Origin: Candidatus Tepidiaquacellales bacterium UBA2330 | GTDB taxonomy: Bacteria; Bacteroidota; Ignavibacteria; Tepidaquicellales; Tepidaquicellaceae | DNA: 64,000 nt | NCBI GenBank assembly: GCA_002344965.1 | Contig: DDUU01000059.1 | Location: forward strand, 1 to 64,000 | Direction of reading: 5' to 3' | Shown here: piece by piece, positions 1 through 8,381 of the stretch | How the letters are laid out: every line of letters begins with the position of its first letter | How positions within the stretch are numbered: position 1 is the first letter of the stretch | Translations under genes and position numbers: made by a program | Notes under the pieces: model-generated | Told to the model about the DNA's origin: nothing | The model's database searches: none | The model's input: only the letters and a program-made list of their open reading frames with translations

Positions 1-639
1 ATCATTTCCGGCAGAATCGAGGGCAAGCGGTGAAGCCGGTTCATTAACCGGAACACCTGAAATGAAAGCGTATAATTTACAAACATCATTTGTACTGCTT
101 CCCGGCTTAAAAGTATATGAGGCAACAATCAGGTATGTGGTATTTGTGTTATATACATTACCGGAAAACACAGGACTGCCTGTATATTTTCTTATACCAA
201 TATTAAAGGTATTTCCACTAACTTTTTTAAAATATGTAATCGTATTAAAATTAGTTGATCCTCCCCACTCGTCAAGATTTATTACAAATCCCTGCGTAGC
301 ATTTAAAGACATACTGTCAACTCTCACCAAAAAAGATAAATACACCGTTCCCTGGTCCAGGGGAGTGTTATTTAAAAATTGACATGTATAAGCTTCTCCG
401 CTTGATTCATTCGGTATGAATGCGCAATTTCCTATGCCTGATCCGGTATAACCGACATAATTTAATCCGGGAGAAATTATTTTCGCTTTGTTATTTGATG
501 TGGAAGATCTGGTCCAGCCTGCATTTCCTTCAATTGTATCTCTCACGGAATAATTAAAGTTTTCAATGTAAACCGGCTGTGATACAGAATAAGCAGATGT
601 TAAAAATAGAATTAAGATTGCAAAAAGTAATTTTTTCAT
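1..639 (-). CDS. Secreted dockerin-type protein, 3' part cut by window edge
   Basis: The frame stays open for 213 codons from an ATG at 639 to the window edge, so only the N-terminal half is visible. It starts with a signal peptide (MKKLLFAILILF, Ala/Ser-rich end near SVSQ) and continues with the same LamG/concanavalin-like domain as the two genes upstream of it on the minus strand. That domain includes the phrases IENFNYS, ISPGLNY, SFLVRVDS and ASYTFKPGSSTND. By analogy with the neighbours the missing end should carry a dockerin-like repeat. Bases 1-160 differ from 1355-1514 of the next copy at only about seven places, which indicates a recent duplication. The product is probably exported to the cell surface or medium; its ligand is unknown. 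A TATATTTG box lies 35 bases upstream of the start. Confidence 0.8.
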   Translation of the reverse strand, partial: MKKLLFAILILFLTSAYSVSQPVYIENFNYSVRDTIEGNAGWTRSSTSNNKAKIISPGLNYVGYTGSGIGNCAFIPNESSGEAYTCQFLNNTPLDQGTVYLSFLVRVDSMSLNATQGFVINLDEWGGSTNFNTITYFKKVSGNTFNIGIRKYTGSPVFSGNVYNTNTTYLIVASYTFKPGSSTNDVCKLYAFISGVPVNEPASPLALDSAGND

Positions 640-673
640 ATAATGCAGTAAATTATTTTTAAAAAATAGTTTG

Positions 674-681
674 CAAATATA
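674..681 (-). promoter_or_regulatory. Possible -7 promoter box (TATATTTG)
   Basis: On the minus strand this reads TATATTTG, which fits the Bacteroidota -7 consensus TAnnTTTG. It lies 35 bases upstream of the ATG at 639. The neighbouring paralog has the same box at nearly the same distance. No convincing -33 TTG is seen at the usual spacing. Confidence 0.35.
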
Positions 682-688
682 TTAAAAA

Positions 689-1999
689 TCATGGTTTTAT
701 TCTTTGTACAAAATTATAAGCATTTGTTTCAACTATTACCAGATCGGAAATATCAGTAACTTCATCTCCGTTCAGATCAGTTGTCTTATATCCGGTTGCA
801 AATGCGAAAGCATTATTGTCTACGAACTGATAATCAGTAACATCAATTATACCGTCGTGATTTATTTCACCGTTATAGAAGCAGTATCTTGATCCTTTCT
901 GTATAACATTAAATCCAAAAGTATTACCGATGCTCTGCGAGAAATTATATGATAAAGCATTTGAGTGAAAATAAGGAGTTAATCTACTCCAGGACTCGAC
1001 CATATTTCTGTGTGTAACTGCGATATAGTAATTTGAATAATTTCCGATAGTATTATAATTGAATATTCCTGATCCGTTCGAATCAAGCACAGCTTTTTTA
1101 GTTTCAGCAATTTGATATGGTGATCTGTTGTATCTGAGCGAAACTGTTACTGTATCTTTTACCATCTTATTCGTTACATTATTATAAAATCCCTGTATTA
1201 ATGCAGTCATTGACAATGATGCAACGTAATTCTGAAAAAGCGTGGAGTTCCAGGAAGTGCCGATTCTGATTCCGTCAATTTTCATAGAACTGTTTCTCAA
1301 ACCATTGGTTTGGATGAATGAATTAGCCAATACAATATCTCCTATATCAACTATATCATTTCCGACAGAATCGAGGGCAAGCGGTGAAGCCGGTTCATTA
1401 ACCGGAACACCTGAACTGAACGCGTATAATTTACAAACATCATTTGTACTGCTTCCCGGTTTAAAAGTATATGAGGCAACAATCAAGTATGTGGTATTTG
1501 TATTATAAACATTATTAGAATATACTATACTTCCACTAGCGTGTATTTTTTGAATACCAAGATTAAAAGTAGTTCCTGATACTTTTTTAAAATAAGTTTT
1601 TGTATTGAAATTAGTTGATCCTCCCGTCATATCAAGGTTTATGCAATAACCTTCGTTTGCATTTATTGACATACTGTCAACTCTCACCAAAAAAGCCAAA
1701 TACACTGTTCCCTGATCAAAATAATTTCCATTCATAAACTGACATACATAGACTTCACCGCTTGGTTCATTCGGGATGAGAATACAGTTACCAATTCCTG
1801 ATCCGATATATCCCGGATAATTTAATCCCGGTGAAATTATTTTTGCTTCATTAACTGAAGAAAATGACCTGTACCAGCCTGCATTTTCTTCGACCGTATC
1901 TCTTACTGAATAATTAAAATTCTCAATATAAGCCGGCTGTGATACAGAATAAGCAGATGTAAAAAATAAAATTAAGATTGCTAAAAGTAATTTTTTCAT
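689..1999 (-). CDS. Secreted LamG-like protein with C-terminal dockerin-like repeats
   Basis: The start is set at the ATG at 1999, giving 436 residues. An earlier in-frame ATG at 2035 would put 12 residues in front of a typical signal peptide (MKKLLLAILILFF), and the 435-residue paralog has no such extension. Residues 20-250 form a LamG/concanavalin-like domain (IENFNYS, ISPGLNYPGY, ASYTFKPGSS, KIDGIRIGTSW). A beta-rich linker follows (TALIQGFYNN, MVKDTVTVSLRY). The end carries two EF-hand-like dockerin segments, NHDGIIDVTDYQFVDNNAF and NGDEVTDISDLVIVETNAY, which should bind calcium. The protein is most likely secreted, possibly through the type IX system; its partner or substrate cannot be read from the sequence. 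Its last 187 bases are almost identical to those of the next copy. Confidence 0.85.
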   Translation of the reverse strand: MKKLLLAILILFFTSAYSVSQPAYIENFNYSVRDTVEENAGWYRSFSSVNEAKIISPGLNYPGYIGSGIGNCILIPNEPSGEVYVCQFMNGNYFDQGTVYLAFLVRVDSMSINANEGYCINLDMTGGSTNFNTKTYFKKVSGTTFNLGIQKIHASGSIVYSNNVYNTNTTYLIVASYTFKPGSSTNDVCKLYAFSSGVPVNEPASPLALDSVGNDIVDIGDIVLANSFIQTNGLRNSSMKIDGIRIGTSWNSTLFQNYVASLSMTALIQGFYNNVTNKMVKDTVTVSLRYNRSPYQIAETKKAVLDSNGSGIFNYNTIGNYSNYYIAVTHRNMVESWSRLTPYFHSNALSYNFSQSIGNTFGFNVIQKGSRYCFYNGEINHDGIIDVTDYQFVDNNAFAFATGYKTTDLNGDEVTDISDLVIVETNAYNFVQRIKP

Positions 2000-2032
2000 A
2001 TAATTAATTAAGTATTTATAAAAAATAGATTG

Positions 2033-2040
2033 CAAATATA
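2033..2040 (-). promoter_or_regulatory. Possible -7 promoter box (TATATTTG)
   Basis: The minus strand reads TATATTTG, 34 bases upstream of the ATG at 1999 and just after the end of the preceding paralog. This position and sequence match the box in front of the 1-639 copy, which suggests each copy has its own promoter. A matching -33 element was not found. Confidence 0.35.
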
Positions 2041-2047
2041 TTTGTAA

Positions 2048-3355
2048 TTAAGGTATTATTCTTTGAACAAAATTATAAGCATTTGTTTCAACTATTACCA
2101 GATCGGAAATATCAGTAACTTCATCTCCGTTAAGATCAGTTGCCTTATATCCGGTTGCAAATGCGAAAGCATTATTGTCTACGAACTGATAATCAGTAAC
2201 ATCAATTATACCGTCGTGATTTATTTCACCGTTATAGAAGCAATGTTTTGTTCCTTTTTGTATAACATTATTGCCGTATGTAACATTGGCGTTTGTTGTA
2301 AAGTTATATGTGCTAGCATTTGAAAAAAACTGATTCGTCAGACTGCTCCATGATTCAACTGTATTTCTGTGAGTCACTGCAATATAATATCGTACAGAAT
2401 TTCCTATACTGTGAAAAGTAAAAGTGCCTTTTCCCGTCGAATCAAGAACTGCTTTTCTGGATTCAGCAATCTGATAAGGTGACCTTCTATATCGCAGTGT
2501 TACTGTTACAGTATCTTTTACCATCTTATCCGTTACATTATCATAAAATCCCTGAATCAGTGCTGTTAAATTAAGATTCATATTAATATTCTGATGAAGT
2601 GTTCCTGTCCAGGATGTACCTATCCTTATTCCATCGATTTTTACGGAACTGCCGTGAAGTCCGGACTGATTGAATAAATTTGAAATAATAACACGACCGA
2701 TTTCATTTTGATCCGTACCATTTGTATCAAGAGCAGCAGGTGTCACCGGTTCATTAACCGGAACTCCTGAATTAAAAACGTATAATTTGCATTCGTCGTT
2801 TGTACTGCTTCCGGGTTTAAATGTATAAGATGCTACTATCATATAAGTTGTGTTAGTATTATACACATTTGAAGAATAAGAAATAGCTGATCTTTTTCTG
2901 ATTCCGAAGTTAAAAGTATTTGCTGTTACTTTTTTAAAATATACATAAGAAGTTAAATTTGTTGATCCGATTTCATCCAGTCCTATACAGTATCCCTGTG
3001 TTGCATTTAATGCCATACTGTCCACTCTGATTAAAAATGATAAATATACTGTACCCTGATCAAAATATTCAAAGTTAGGAAAATAATTGGTAAACATTTC
3101 ACCGTTTGCTGCATTGGGAAGATAAATACAATTCCCTGATCCTGATCCGAGATAACCCGAATATGTTAGTCCAGGTGAAATTATTTTTGCTTTTTGAGTG
3201 GAAAATCCGCTGAGACTCCAGCCGGCGTTATTTGCAACAGTATCACTAGCAGGATAATTAAAATTTTCAATAAAAACCGGCTGTGAAAATGAAACTGAAA
3301 AAGACGCAAGAAAAGCTAAAACTGTGATTAAAGTTACGATAAAAGTTTTTCTCAT
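2048..3355 (-). CDS. Secreted LamG-like protein with C-terminal dockerin-like repeats
   Basis: This 435-residue protein is the first copy of the tandem triplet in transcription order. It has a signal peptide (FIVTLITVLAFLASFSVSFS), a LamG/concanavalin-like domain to about residue 255 (IENFNYPASDT, ISPGLTYSGYLGSGSGN, ASYTFKPGSS, KIDGIRIGTSWTG) and a beta-rich segment with TALIQGFYDNVT. It ends in two dockerin-like calcium repeats that match the next copy residue for residue over most of their length. The N-terminal part is clearly more diverged from the other two copies than its 3' end is. Similar modules are known from Bacteroidota and Ignavibacteria surface proteins; that family statement is from general knowledge. 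The cohesin-like partner, if any, is not in this window. Confidence 0.85.
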   Translation of the reverse strand: MRKTFIVTLITVLAFLASFSVSFSQPVFIENFNYPASDTVANNAGWSLSGFSTQKAKIISPGLTYSGYLGSGSGNCIYLPNAANGEMFTNYFPNFEYFDQGTVYLSFLIRVDSMALNATQGYCIGLDEIGSTNLTSYVYFKKVTANTFNFGIRKRSAISYSSNVYNTNTTYMIVASYTFKPGSSTNDECKLYVFNSGVPVNEPVTPAALDTNGTDQNEIGRVIISNLFNQSGLHGSSVKIDGIRIGTSWTGTLHQNINMNLNLTALIQGFYDNVTDKMVKDTVTVTLRYRRSPYQIAESRKAVLDSTGKGTFTFHSIGNSVRYYIAVTHRNTVESWSSLTNQFFSNASTYNFTTNANVTYGNNVIQKGTKHCFYNGEINHDGIIDVTDYQFVDNNAFAFATGYKATDLNGDEVTDISDLVIVETNAYNFVQRIIP

Positions 3356-3390
3356 TTTGTTTTTAGTTATTAATTAATTAAAAAATTTTA

Positions 3391-3515
3391 AAGCCGTATG
3401 CCGCCTTTTGAAGGCGGCGTATCGGGCATCTTCCAGGGTGACGTTTGAAAGACGAAGATTGAAGATTCGTCTTTTTTAAGGAAGTTTATTTAATAATTTT
3501 TTTGGTGTCACCCTG
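3391..3515. repeat. Nested inverted-repeat element in divergent spacer
   Basis: The 376-base spacer between the divergent genes at 3355 and 3732 holds three hairpins. GCCGCCTT (3400-3407) pairs with AAGGCGGC (3411-3418). CAGGGTGAC (3434-3442) pairs with GTCACCCTG (3507-3515). Inside the latter, GACGAA (3451-3456) pairs with TTCGTC (3466-3471) and is followed by six T. The GC-rich stems stand out from the AT-rich surroundings. The phrase GTCACCCTG resembles the start of dispersed intergenic repeats seen in environmental genomes. No protein is encoded here. Confidence 0.6.
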
Positions 3516-3668
3516 AAAAAAATATATGCAAAATTACTTCTGACGGATATATTAAACAAAGATTTTTTTCTGCAAATGTTTTTTAAAAATAAGTCTGTTA
3601 ACAAACATATGCATCCAATAATGTTTATTTTTATGCTGTTTTCAATGGTTTTTCACAATCCGGATATG

Positions 3669-3676
3669 TAAATTTG
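3669..3676 (+). promoter_or_regulatory. Possible -7 promoter box (TAAATTTG)
   Basis: TAAATTTG fits the TAnnTTTG consensus and lies 55 bases before the TTG start at 3732. The -33 region has no exact TTG at the expected spacing, so this is a weak call. Confidence 0.3.
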
Positions 3677-3731
3677 TTTTATTTCTTCAGGTCAAATTCT
3701 CAAAAATTTTTATAAATAAGTTCAATCAAAA

Positions 3732-5192
3732 TTGACAGGATCCAATATAATTGACATACTCGGCTCATTTTCCAGGGAAGAATTAAAAAAATTCAGGACG
3801 TTCATTTCAGGATCCTATTTCAATACAAACAAAAACTTAATACCTTTTTTTGACTACATAGTTAAATTTCATCCGGAATTTCCGGAATCAAAAGTGAGTA
3901 AGAAAATTGTCTTTTCAAAATTATTCCAAGGAACGGAATATAATGACGGATTAATGCGGACGCTTATTTTTAATCTTAATAATCTTCTGAAGGAGTTTAT
4001 AATTTTAGAAAGCGGTGAAAATACATTATTAAAGAGAGAATTAATTTTATTAAAAGAATACAATAAAAAAAAACTGAATAAACTTTTTCTGAAAAAATTT
4101 GAAGAAATGGAATCCACTCTTGATAAAGTGAAAATAAGGGATGACGATTATTTTATGACCCGGATTAAAATGCAGCGGGAAATGGAGATATTTATTGAGA
4201 TCAACCGGTTCGGAAAAAAAGATTACATTCAGTTTAGAGTTTTATCTGTAAAAAAAATGAGTGAGAATCTGACCGATTTTATATACCTGACCACTGTTTC
4301 ATATAATAATCTGATGTTTGAAGAAAGCCCTGAAATTATTAAAAAATATTCAACAGAGCTGCTGGATATAATAAAAGAAAAATTTCTCGAGGATGAAAAC
4401 TATGTCGCAGGTAATCCGATTCTTAACCTGTACAAGCTTCAGATTTTGCTGCATAAATCCGGAAATGAAGAGTATTACATAAAATTAAAAGATAATTTTC
4501 TGAATAAACAAAATGAAACGGATCATTTTGACAGATATAATCTGCTAAATGTGCTTCAGCATTATTGTATAATCAGGATTTTTGAAGGTAATCCGGAATA
4601 CCGAAGAGAGAGATTCGAATTATATCAAATCGCACTTGAGCAGAAATTATTCTCATTGTATGAAAAGGATTATTTTGATGATATGCTTTTCGGGAATATT
4701 GTCCTTGTCGCAATTTCCGTAAATGAACTTGACTGGCTGAATGATTTTATAAAAAAATACAGTCACATGCTGTCACCTGAAGTCAGCGACAGCACTAAAA
4801 AGTATTCTTATGCAAAATTAAATTTCGCGCGAAGTAATTTTTCCGAAGCTCTGAAATTATTAAACAGCATTGAGTTAACCAATTATGTCCGCAATAATTT
4901 TTCTGTAAGGGATCTTATAATGAAATCAATGTATGAACTCGGATATTATTCAGAGCTCTATTATCAGTTTGACGCATACAGTAAGTTCCTCAGAAAAAAC
5001 AGAAAAAATATAGAAAGTTTACGGTTTACCAGAGCAAATAATTTCCTTACTTATTTCAGAAAACTCGTGAAAGCAAAAGAGAACGATGATCTGAAATTAA
5101 AAAGTGAAATAGAATTTGAACTTAACAATAATACTGAAATTATGGAAAGGACATGGCTTCAGAATAAATTATCTGAAATAAAGAATCAGTGA
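3732..5192 (+). CDS. Uncharacterised helical protein, 486 residues
   Basis: I do not recognise a family. The start is a TTG followed by TGSNIIDILGSFSREEL; no better start is seen upstream. The protein has no signal peptide or membrane segment, is rich in Lys, Glu, Leu, Asn and Phe, and reads as helical throughout. Its pattern (LKKFRTFISGSYFNTNKNL near the start, repeated Tyr/Leu-spaced helices between residues 150 and 420) would suit an alpha-solenoid scaffold, but no clear TPR consensus was found. It is the first plus-strand gene before the glycan run and is separated from the next gene by 106 bases, so it may belong to that transcript. A regulatory or scaffold role is only a guess. Confidence 0.75.
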   Translation: MTGSNIIDILGSFSREELKKFRTFISGSYFNTNKNLIPFFDYIVKFHPEFPESKVSKKIVFSKLFQGTEYNDGLMRTLIFNLNNLLKEFIILESGENTLLKRELILLKEYNKKKLNKLFLKKFEEMESTLDKVKIRDDDYFMTRIKMQREMEIFIEINRFGKKDYIQFRVLSVKKMSENLTDFIYLTTVSYNNLMFEESPEIIKKYSTELLDIIKEKFLEDENYVAGNPILNLYKLQILLHKSGNEEYYIKLKDNFLNKQNETDHFDRYNLLNVLQHYCIIRIFEGNPEYRRERFELYQIALEQKLFSLYEKDYFDDMLFGNIVLVAISVNELDWLNDFIKKYSHMLSPEVSDSTKKYSYAKLNFARSNFSEALKLLNSIELTNYVRNNFSVRDLIMKSMYELGYYSELYYQFDAYSKFLRKNRKNIESLRFTRANNFLTYFRKLVKAKENDDLKLKSEIEFELNNNTEIMERTWLQNKLSEIKNQ

Positions 5193-5298
5193 ATTGAATT
5201 TATTAAGTGACTTAAGTTTAATATGTTTAAACAAATTTTTTAAAGCTGCTTTTTTTATTTCAGAAGATACCTCGTATTTTATATCTTAACCGCTTAAG

Positions 5299-6438
5299 TT
5301 GCTTAAAGTAAAGAAGAAAATCATAATTACCGGAAGCGTGCCGCCGCCTTATCACGGTTCAAGTGTTTATATAAAAAATCTGCTGGAGTCGGATTTATTA
5401 AAAGATATGTTTGATATTCATCATCATGATATTTCTGATCACAGAGATCTGAAGAATCTTTCAAAACTTGACTTTACAAATATTAAAGTTGCTTTAAAAA
5501 GTATAAGCGGTATCAGAGCAATTGTAAAAAAAATTAATCCGGATATTGTTTATATACCTGTCGCTTCAAATTTTCTGCCGTTTCTCCGGGACGGTCTTAT
5601 GATATTAACCGCTTCAAAATATTCAGATGCAAAGATAATTATTCATCTGCATGAAGGAGATTATTTCAGAAAAACGTTTTACAATGAATCCTCGGAGCCG
5701 GTAAAATTTTTCATAAGAAAAGCGCTGTCAAAAGTTCATACTGCAATTGTTTACAGCAATAATCTTAAACTCAATTTCGAAGGTTTTGTAAAAAATATCA
5801 CGGCATTTCCTAACGGAGCGGATTTTCCTGAAGCTGTAAAGTATAATCGAATTCAGAAGGAACCGGATGAAAAATTTAAAATAAGCTATTTTGCAAATCT
5901 TTATGAAAGCAAAGGAATACTTGATCTGCTGAATGCTGCAGTAATTTTAAAAAGCAAGAACAGAAATTTTGAACTTAATATTGCCGGTGACTATCCGGAT
6001 AATGAAAGATTTACGGAGAATAAAGCTAAAGAAATAATCAGCGATGGCGGTATAAATGATTATGTATTTTTTCACGGTGTGGTCTCAGGAAAAGATAAAG
6101 AAAATTTTTTGAAAAATACCGATATTCTTGTTCATCCGACATGGTATCCGTATGAAGGTTGTCCTCTTGCGATAATAGAAGCGTTTGCCCATGGGATACC
6201 CGTCATCTCAGTAAAAGATACCGGAGCTATTCCTGAGATGATAGATAACGGTGTGACAGGATTGCTTGTAGAAAAGAAAAATCCGGATAAAATTGCAGAA
6301 GCAGTTATGACACTTACAGAAAATAAACTTTTAAGAGAAAGCATAAGCGCTGCTGCTGTAAAATCATATTTAAAAAACTTTACCGCTGAAACAAATATCA
6401 ATAATATTATTACTACATTTAATAATGCGCTGAACTGA
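5299..6438 (+). CDS. Glycosyltransferase family 4
   Basis: A 379-residue GT-B enzyme that would transfer a sugar from a nucleotide donor to a lipid-linked glycan at the cytoplasmic face. The N-terminal half opens with the acceptor-side loop SVPPPYHGSSVYIKNLL. The C-terminal half has the donor-site sequence YEGCPLAIIEAFAHGIP with the EX7E pair at E286 and E294, followed by DTGAIPEMIDNGVTG. The start is TTG, directly followed by LKVKKKIIITG, and no upstream start is better. It opens a run of closely spaced plus-strand glycan genes. Donor and acceptor cannot be told from the sequence. Confidence 0.88.
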   Translation: MLKVKKKIIITGSVPPPYHGSSVYIKNLLESDLLKDMFDIHHHDISDHRDLKNLSKLDFTNIKVALKSISGIRAIVKKINPDIVYIPVASNFLPFLRDGLMILTASKYSDAKIIIHLHEGDYFRKTFYNESSEPVKFFIRKALSKVHTAIVYSNNLKLNFEGFVKNITAFPNGADFPEAVKYNRIQKEPDEKFKISYFANLYESKGILDLLNAAVILKSKNRNFELNIAGDYPDNERFTENKAKEIISDGGINDYVFFHGVVSGKDKENFLKNTDILVHPTWYPYEGCPLAIIEAFAHGIPVISVKDTGAIPEMIDNGVTGLLVEKKNPDKIAEAVMTLTENKLLRESISAAAVKSYLKNFTAETNINNIITTFNNALN

Positions 6439-6461
6439 TTTAACTTACAATTAATTATAAA

Positions 6462-7235
6462 TTGGAAATAAAAAGTTTTTATTTCAAAGGAATAAAAATA
6501 AGCTGCTGTGATATTGAAAGCTCAGTTCAGCAAGCTTTTGATTTCTTAAACGGTAACACAGGTTCAGAATATGTTTGTGTAACCGATATCGGTAATCTGG
6601 TAAATGCTTATAAAAGAAATCCGGAACTCAGGAAAGCGATCAATAATTCTTTATTGTCACTTCCGGACGGAAGACCGTTATCGGTATTTGCGCAGCTGAA
6701 GGGAATTAATAATATCGGAAGAGTGGCAGGTCCTGATTTTATGAGAGAGGTTTTTAAAAAGTCGGGAGGTACTGAAATAAAACATTTTTTTCTGGGAGAC
6801 ACTGAAGAAACTCTGCAAAGAATTTGCGCTAAAGCAAAAAGTGAATATGCGATAAATATCTGCGGGACACACAGTCCGGATTTTAATCCGGATAATGATT
6901 TTTCCGATGATATAATACTGGAAAAAATTAAATCGGCTGAAGCTGATTTTATCTGGGTAGCGCTTGGCGGCGGAAAACAGGAAATATGGATGATGAATAA
7001 TTACAGAAAACTAAGCAAAGGAATAATGACAGGTGTCGGTGCAGCTTTTCGTTTTTATCTTGGCGATATAAAAAGAGCTCCTTTATTTTTTCAAAAGATC
7101 GGGATGGAATGGTTTTTCAGACTGATACAGCAGCCCGGTAAAATGGCGGGGAGATATTTAAGAACTCTTCCGTATTTTTTATTTTATTCTGCGGGAGAAA
7201 TTTTCAAATCTAAATCTAAATTAATTAAAAACTGA
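6462..7235 (+). CDS. WecG/TagA/CpsF-type glycosyltransferase (GT26)
   Basis: A 257-residue member of the WecG/TagA family, whose known members add a second sugar such as N-acetylmannosamine or its uronic acid to an undecaprenyl-linked amino sugar. Family marks are CVTDIGNLVNAYKRN, SLPDGRPLSVFAQLKG, HFFLGDTEET, ADFIWVALGGGKQEIWM and the basic, aromatic membrane-facing end IGMEWFFRLIQQPGKMAGRY. The start is TTG. The stop overlaps the ATG of the next gene by one base. Together with the initiating sugar-phosphate transferase nearby it would build the first disaccharide of the glycan. A second copy lies at 21279-22007. Confidence 0.88.
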   Translation: MEIKSFYFKGIKISCCDIESSVQQAFDFLNGNTGSEYVCVTDIGNLVNAYKRNPELRKAINNSLLSLPDGRPLSVFAQLKGINNIGRVAGPDFMREVFKKSGGTEIKHFFLGDTEETLQRICAKAKSEYAINICGTHSPDFNPDNDFSDDIILEKIKSAEADFIWVALGGGKQEIWMMNNYRKLSKGIMTGVGAAFRFYLGDIKRAPLFFQKIGMEWFFRLIQQPGKMAGRYLRTLPYFLFYSAGEIFKSKSKLIKN

Positions 7236-8341
7236 TGCAGGTTCCTTTTACAGATCTTAAAAGTCAGAATAATGTCATACGGGAAGAAGCGCTGTCTTCC
7301 ATTGCAGATATTATTGATAATTCATCCTTTATCCTCGGCAAAGCAGTAACTGATTTTGAATCGGCGTTTGCCGAAGAGCATGAAGTAAAGCATTGTATTG
7401 CCGTAAGTTCGGGCACTGACGCAAACCATCTCGCTCTGTGGGCGCAGGACATAAAATCAGGTGACGAAGTGATCATGCCGGCGAATACTTTTATTGCAAC
7501 TGCATGGGGCGCGACTTTATGCGGCGCAAAACCGGTCTTTGCGGACTGTCACGGAAAGAGTTATAACATTGATCCGGAAAAAATTGAAGAGAAAATTACG
7601 GATAAGACAAAAGCGGTTGTTGCCGTTCATCTTTACGGACAGACTGCAGACCTTGATCCGATCAGGGAAATTACTGAAAGAAAAAATATATTGCTGATAG
7701 AAGACGCAGCGCAGTCACACATTGCTCTTTACAAAGGGAAAAAAGCAGGAGGACTTTCATCAGCCGCTTCATTCAGTTTTTATCCGGGAAAAAATCTCGG
7801 GGCTTTCGGTGAAGGCGGGGCGGTAACTACAAACGATGATGAACTGGCGCAGAGAATAAGAATGCTTAGAGATCACGGTTCGGATAAAAAATATTATCAC
7901 AAATATTACGGTCATAATTACAGAATGGAAGGGATTCAGGGAGCTGCGCTCGGATTAAAGCTGAAACATCTTGAAACATGGACTGAAAAGCGCAGAGCTG
8001 CCGCCGCTAAATATTCAGAACTGCTAAGAGGTACCGAGCGGATAATTTTACCTGAAGAAATGGAGTACGGTAAACATGTCTATCATTTGTATGTGATCCG
8101 AATTAAAGAAAGAGAACAGCTGCAGAAATATTTAAATGCCAGCGGGATTTCCACAGGGCTGCATTATCCGGTGCCGCTTCATCTTCAGGAATGTTTTAAG
8201 GAACTCGGATACTGTAAAAAGGATTTTCCAAATTCAGAGTCATTAGCGGACGAATGTCTTTCACTCCCTATGTTTCCCGGTATAAGCGATGAGCAGATCA
8301 GTTATGTAAGTGACAAAATTAAACATTTTTTAAAAGGATAA
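7235..8341 (+). CDS. DegT/DnrJ/EryC1/StrS aminotransferase
   Basis: A 368-residue PLP enzyme of the sugar aminotransferase family, which converts a nucleotide-linked keto-sugar to an amino sugar. The N-terminus MQVPFTDLKSQ, the cofactor-binding phrases SSGTDANHLALWA and IEDAAQSH, and the Schiff-base lysine K186 in SFYPGKNLGAFGEGG are all present, and the length is normal. FdtB/QdtB-type enzymes that make 3-amino sugars are close in pattern, and the hexapeptide acetyltransferase at 9824-10306 would be the expected next step. The matching ketoisomerase and dehydratase are not seen here. It overlaps the upstream gene by one base, so translation is probably coupled. Confidence 0.9.
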   Translation: MQVPFTDLKSQNNVIREEALSSIADIIDNSSFILGKAVTDFESAFAEEHEVKHCIAVSSGTDANHLALWAQDIKSGDEVIMPANTFIATAWGATLCGAKPVFADCHGKSYNIDPEKIEEKITDKTKAVVAVHLYGQTADLDPIREITERKNILLIEDAAQSHIALYKGKKAGGLSSAASFSFYPGKNLGAFGEGGAVTTNDDELAQRIRMLRDHGSDKKYYHKYYGHNYRMEGIQGAALGLKLKHLETWTEKRRAAAAKYSELLRGTERIILPEEMEYGKHVYHLYVIRIKEREQLQKYLNASGISTGLHYPVPLHLQECFKELGYCKKDFPNSESLADECLSLPMFPGISDEQISYVSDKIKHFLKG

Positions 8342-8381
8342 ATTGAGTTATTCTTATGGAAATATTAATATCTGAACATTC

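Noticed and set aside
2000..2035. Start of the second dockerin-type gene at the ATG at 2035
   Set aside because: It would add 12 residues before a complete signal peptide and cover the TATATTTG box; the ATG at 1999 agrees with both paralogs.
3466..3477. TTCGTC followed by six T as an intrinsic terminator
   Set aside because: No plus-strand gene ends upstream of it, and the stem is short; it is better explained as part of the nested repeat element.
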